Positions 60,871 through 64,000 of a DNA stretch of 64,000 nt are shown here, piece after piece; within the stretch, counting starts at the first letter, position 1, and each line of letters opens with the position of its first letter. The notes under the pieces were generated by a model. The model was not told the origin of the DNA, searched no databases, and saw only the letters and a program-made list of their open reading frames with translations. Position numbers and translations under genes: made by a program. Source of the DNA: Apostichopus japonicus (Eukaryota > Echinodermata > Holothuroidea > Aspidochirotida > Stichopodidae); assembly GCF_037975245.1 (NCBI RefSeq), contig NC_092562.1:15744521-15808520 (forward strand), in the 5' to 3' direction.

Positions 60871-62442
60871 AGAAAGCATGAGTTGTTAAATGACTGCAAC
60901 AGTTGGTAACCTCAGTGACATTAGGAAAACAGATTTTGGTTTTTAAAAGGTCTTACCTTTTCTGTCCGTCTTGCTGATTTCAAAATGTACCAATCTCAAT
61001 TTTACCAATCGGTACACTTGGAAACCAAATGCCCATGCATAGGGACTGAGTGAGCATGCAAATGAGGAAGGATGCAATTGGGAATAATTTTCATCTCTTG
61101 GATTCAGCTGCCCTGGCCAGAGATTTATAAACTTAATCATGGATTCTGCTTGACCAACACCTGCCCGCTACTGTAGAAACCCTGTATCCCAAGATAAAGA
61201 TTGATAGCGCCCTCTTTGAATTGATTTTGAATTAAAAAAACATTTGATTGGACTCTTATAGTAAATTAACTTCAAGCAAGGAAAAGGAAGAAGCAGCATT
61301 TGTATTACCGTGCAATTTATGCAATGAGGAAAATGTGAGGACGGCAACATTTTTTTTAATCAAAAGTATTCCGTAATTATCTGGTAATTCATGTTAATAC
61401 ATCGCATATTAGTCTAGTCAGTAGCAGTCTTAGATTAAATAATTTCCATCGGTTAATCAAATTGCACGAGATTGGCTGAGAACTTTGTGAAAAGCTGCTG
61501 AACAGTCTACCTCTGCTGCCAAGATATTTTAAGAACTTAAAAACGTCCAGATAACTTCAAGAGTATTGTGTAGGGTGGTTTTAATTCCCTAAATTTGTTA
61601 GCAACCGGAGGTGACTAAGGTTGGTCATTCTAGCATATTAAAGTGACAATTAAGCGTTATCAGCCTCTTTTACATGTTTAAGCATGGTGGTAAAAATGGC
61701 AAATCTGTTCAAGAAATACTTTTCTGTAAGGTTGTGATCCTCATAATAATACCCGACAAAGAAATTGATCAAGTTGGAGTGTTATGTAAATCTCACAGTG
61801 ATGGAACTGAATTGAGGATGGCAATAAAATGCTCTTTATAGTTGAGGATCAGTGACCATCATTGGACTTCCTAGCATATTTGGAGGCTATGCTGATCAGA
61901 TCATCAACGTATCTCTGATATAGTCTACTTTACAAAGACCCAAGTAGTTGTCAACTGTGATCATACTTCAGTCTCTGTTACAGCAGCTACTATTGGTAAC
62001 AGGTTTGGTTCGTTAAATGCCCTAATTCAAGCTTCCTCAACATCTGTGAATCATTCAGGTGGTTAGAGACCAAGAACCTTCAATAAGTTTTCTTTCCGAA
62101 CTAGACATTGCTAACATTACGGGGCAAAGTTCTGCTGGTCTTAGCATGTTTTACTGAACCAATTTGATACCATCAACTCATAGTATGATGAATACACGGA
62201 CATGTTTAAATACTGTTTGTGCTGGGTGGCATTCAGAACTGCCCGATGTGAGCACAGTCCCTGCTATAGGAACCAGTGCAAAATAAGGTACTCTTATACT
62301 CCTGATTTATAGCCTTGTACTCATATTCATACACATTCTGAGGGAATAAGTGATTCCCAGCCTATAAAAGAGCACTACGATCAACAGAGTTTTATTCCCT
62401 CAGCTTCAGTAATGTTCAGATGGGTAATTGAGCAGTAGGTCT

Positions 62443-62532
62443 AAATGTGAGTGGTAGCCGGATTAAATGTGAGTGGTAGCTGGTTGAAATGTGAGTGGTA
62501 GCTGATTTATATTTATGTTTGGTAGCTGGTTT
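62443..62532 (+). repeat. 22-bp minisatellite just before the exon 8 acceptor
   Basis: Unit AAATGTGAGTGGTAGCYGG plus three bases, at 62443, 62465 and 62487, with a degenerate fourth at 62509. It ends about 25 nt upstream of the acceptor and so occupies the zone where the branch point is expected. Confidence 0.88.
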
Positions 62533-62556
62533 AATTGATGGACATTTTCTCCCCAG

Positions 62557-62785
62557 GTCAAGTCGTCCCATTGATATGGACGTCTGGCACTCAGTAAGCG
62601 CAGCCCGGACAGCCAGGGAGGGCATCCTGAGGGTCAACGACCTGCCTCCTGTTCAGGGGTTCTCCGGAGGGGCCTTCACGCAGATCAATTTCAAGACAGA
62701 CTTGTACATCGGGGGCGTGCACAACTACGACGAGATACCACGCAATGCTGAGATCTCCTCCTCCTTCGTTGGAGACATACAGAGG
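62557..62785 (+). CDS. EGFLAM: Exon 8: second part of laminin G domain 2 (pikachurin-like), last exon in the window
   Basis: A 229-nt exon entering in phase 2 and leaving in phase 0, between ATTTTCTCCCCAG and GTAAGG. It encodes SSRPIDMDVWHSVSAARTA, GILRVNDLPPVQG, FTQINFKTDLYIGGVHNYD and SSFVGDIQR. The 'DVWHSV', 'G.L.V' and 'LYIGG' strands show it is the continuation of LG domain 2; 'GGVHNYDE' resembles the pikachurin segment I remember. The domain is not finished at 62785: the closing strand and its Cys pair must lie in a downstream exon outside the window. A 22-bp tandem repeat sits just upstream of the acceptor. The exon is distinctly GC-rich relative to its introns. Confidence 0.93.
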
Positions 62786-63518
62786 GTAAGGTGAAGGAGG
62801 GTCAGATTGTCAATCTTCAGGCCAAGAATGTTCAGAAACAGAAAAACTTCCAGCACAGAGTGTGCAATCCTTAAACATTTATTGCAATGATTAAGGGAAC
62901 CTAATGAAGAAGATATCTTCAAAAGAAATTCAAAAGAGTGAAGAAAGTGTTGTCTTAAGTGGAGTACGAAACAGTGACCTCACAGTGACCTAAGTGAAAC
63001 AGTGACCTCGTTACATTTGAATCCTGGTCCTCTGCCAACTTGGCTATCCAGTTATTTCTAGCTTGTGCTGAGCCTGACTAATAATTTCAAGGTGTGCTTT
63101 GTAAGTAACCGTACTCAGGACTTTGCACAGAGTGTAGAATTGGCTATTCTTTCTTTCTTGATCAAATTAAATGAAGCACAAAGAAAACAGTTGTCTATAG
63201 CTTTTCCAGTATGGATTGAATCTGGTATGCTAGCAACTATGAATAAGTGTCGAGATTTGCTAATTTTGTGGAAAGGAAAACTCGCTTTTCTTATACGGTT
63301 TAATAGGAACCAATTTTAGTAACTTAAATTTGTTGGTAAGGGTTAATAGGCAGGGTGGTGGTGGTAACTAAATCATTCTTGTGGACTTTATTTGGTGGTT
63401 ATTAAGTTAGTCTTTCAGAATGATTCCAATATGACAATAAACTACTCACTAGTTTGACTGAACTACACATAGACATTCACTGTGATGTCATACATAAGCT
63501 GCTAGTACATGACTATAC

Positions 63519-63530
63519 GATGCTGGTAGT
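63519..63530. repeat. Target-site duplication, left copy, of the U2-headed retroposon
   Basis: GATGCTGGTAGT, identical to 63727-63738, directly abutting the element on its 3' side (minus orientation). Confidence 0.8.
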
Positions 63531-63726
63531 CATACTTTTTAAGAAAATCACCCAGGAAAGAACCTGGGCACGAAAACCAAACCACCGAACGACTGATTCG
63601 CTCTCAACCCCAGTCCCCTTGCAATGAGACTGTGCATGACTGTGTGATCATCGTTGGGTGTGCATCACCATTCCCCTCGAAAGGGAACAGATACTACACA
63701 TGATTTTAGCCAAACGGCCGAAAAAA
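63531..63726 (-). mobile_element. SINE-like retroposon with a U2 snRNA-derived 5' head
   Basis: Read on the minus strand, the element opens TTTTTTCGGCCGTTTGGC and continues through GTGTAGTATCTGTTC. By eye this matches about 34 of 39 positions of the 5' end of metazoan U2 snRNA (roughly nucleotides 9-47), including the GUAGUA branch-point recognition sequence. Beyond this the sequence departs from U2: a small hairpin (TTCCC...GGGAA), an unrelated body, and a terminal hairpin CCCAGG-TTCTTT-CCTGGG near the 3' end. The whole unit is flanked by a perfect 12-bp direct repeat, GATGCTGGTAGT, at 63519-63530 and 63727-63738, the mark of retroposition. SINEs with U1/U2 heads have been described in reptiles; I do not know a described case here. 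It is not a functional U2 gene, since stem-loops II-IV and the Sm site are absent. Confidence 0.8.
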
Positions 63727-63738
63727 GATGCTGGTAGT
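63727..63738. repeat. Target-site duplication, right copy, of the U2-headed retroposon
   Basis: GATGCTGGTAGT, identical to 63519-63530, directly abutting the U2-derived 5' end of the element. Confidence 0.8.
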
Positions 63739-64000
63739 TGTTACTGCAGTATATCAGCACAAAAGATCAGTACATATTATATAAGTCAGATGTTAATATT
63801 TATATTCCATTTCTTGTAACCTTTGACCCACAGTTGAAACATTAACTAACAGAATCCTTTTTCTGTATGCATAGCCAATTAACAATCTTGTTATACATAC
63901 TAATTTACAAGTCTGATCTCTTTCATCTTTTCTTTGTATTAATATGTGATCCTAGGTTACTTTTAATAACCATGATATTGCAGATTACAGTCACATATTA

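Larger units (their letters stand above)
60555..62556 (+). other. Intron 7 (about 2 kb) bounded by two minisatellites
   Basis: Splits LG domain 2. An imperfect AACATCAGTAGGTAAC repeat array follows the donor (60565-60870), and a 22-bp tandem repeat precedes the acceptor (62443-62532). A ~30-bp dispersed repeat word lies at 61853-61884. The remainder is plain AT-rich sequence. Confidence 0.85.
62786..64000 (+). other. Intron 8, incomplete at the window end
   Basis: Begins with the GTAAGG donor after a phase-0 junction. It contains the U2 snRNA-headed retroposon at 63531-63726. The next exon, closing LG domain 2, lies beyond the window. Confidence 0.8.

Noticed and set aside
4357-62785. Agrin as the identity of the gene
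   Set aside because: Not excluded, but only one EGF separates LG1 and LG2 and both LG domains carry the Cys in FxCGSG, which fits pikachurin better. A phylogeny of the LG domains would decide.

Overview
The window is animal nuclear DNA: AT-rich, mostly non-coding, with large introns bounded by canonical GT-AG sites and many dispersed transposon fragments. The repeat mix (G-run-rich hAT MITEs, TTAA-flanked MITEs, tRNA- and snRNA-headed SINEs, LINE 3' tails ending in ATT repeats) together with the gene content fits a marine deuterostome invertebrate. My guess is an echinoderm, possibly a sea cucumber; the species call is weak.

Only one gene is supported. It lies on the + strand and covers nearly the whole window, with both ends outside it. 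I find eight internal exons whose splice phases agree at every junction: 4357-4476 (LDL-receptor-type EGF-like), 4877-5476 (acidic Ser-Gly and Thr/Pro linker, then an EGF), 31004-31211, 38962-39106 and 52172-52361 (laminin G domain 1), 52879-53004 (EGF), 60317-60554 and 62557-62785 (most of laminin G domain 2). The order EGF-LG-EGF-LG, with one EGF between the LG domains and the 'FRFDCGSG'-type core, points to pikachurin (EGFLAM), a secreted matrix proteoglycan-like ligand of dystroglycan. Agrin is the main alternative. The product would be an extracellular matrix protein; the linker carries likely glycosaminoglycan attachment sites.

The rest is intron. 1-4356: a SINE body, an hAT-type fragment and a LINE tail that abuts the first splice acceptor. 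5477-31003: a 25.5 kb intron with a 486-bp polypyrimidine tract, three copies of a TTAA-flanked MITE, a complete hAT MITE with a perfect 8-bp target-site duplication nested in one arm of an older inverted repeat pair, a full tRNA-headed SINE and several microsatellites. 31212-38961: a second LINE tail and a ~146-bp tandem repeat carrying AGGTCAAAGGTCA (DR1) motifs. 39107-52171: a ~215-bp tandem duplication that copies the exon 4 splice donor, a cluster of TGACTC-type repeats and two more TTAA MITEs. 53005-60316: a 558-bp inverted-repeat element. 60555-62556: two minisatellites, one just after a donor and one just before an acceptor. 62786-64000: a 196-bp retroposon whose 5' end is derived from U2 snRNA, flanked by a perfect 12-bp direct repeat.

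The most notable item is the U2-headed retroposon at 63531-63726. No rRNA, functional tRNA, CRISPR or prokaryotic feature was seen.
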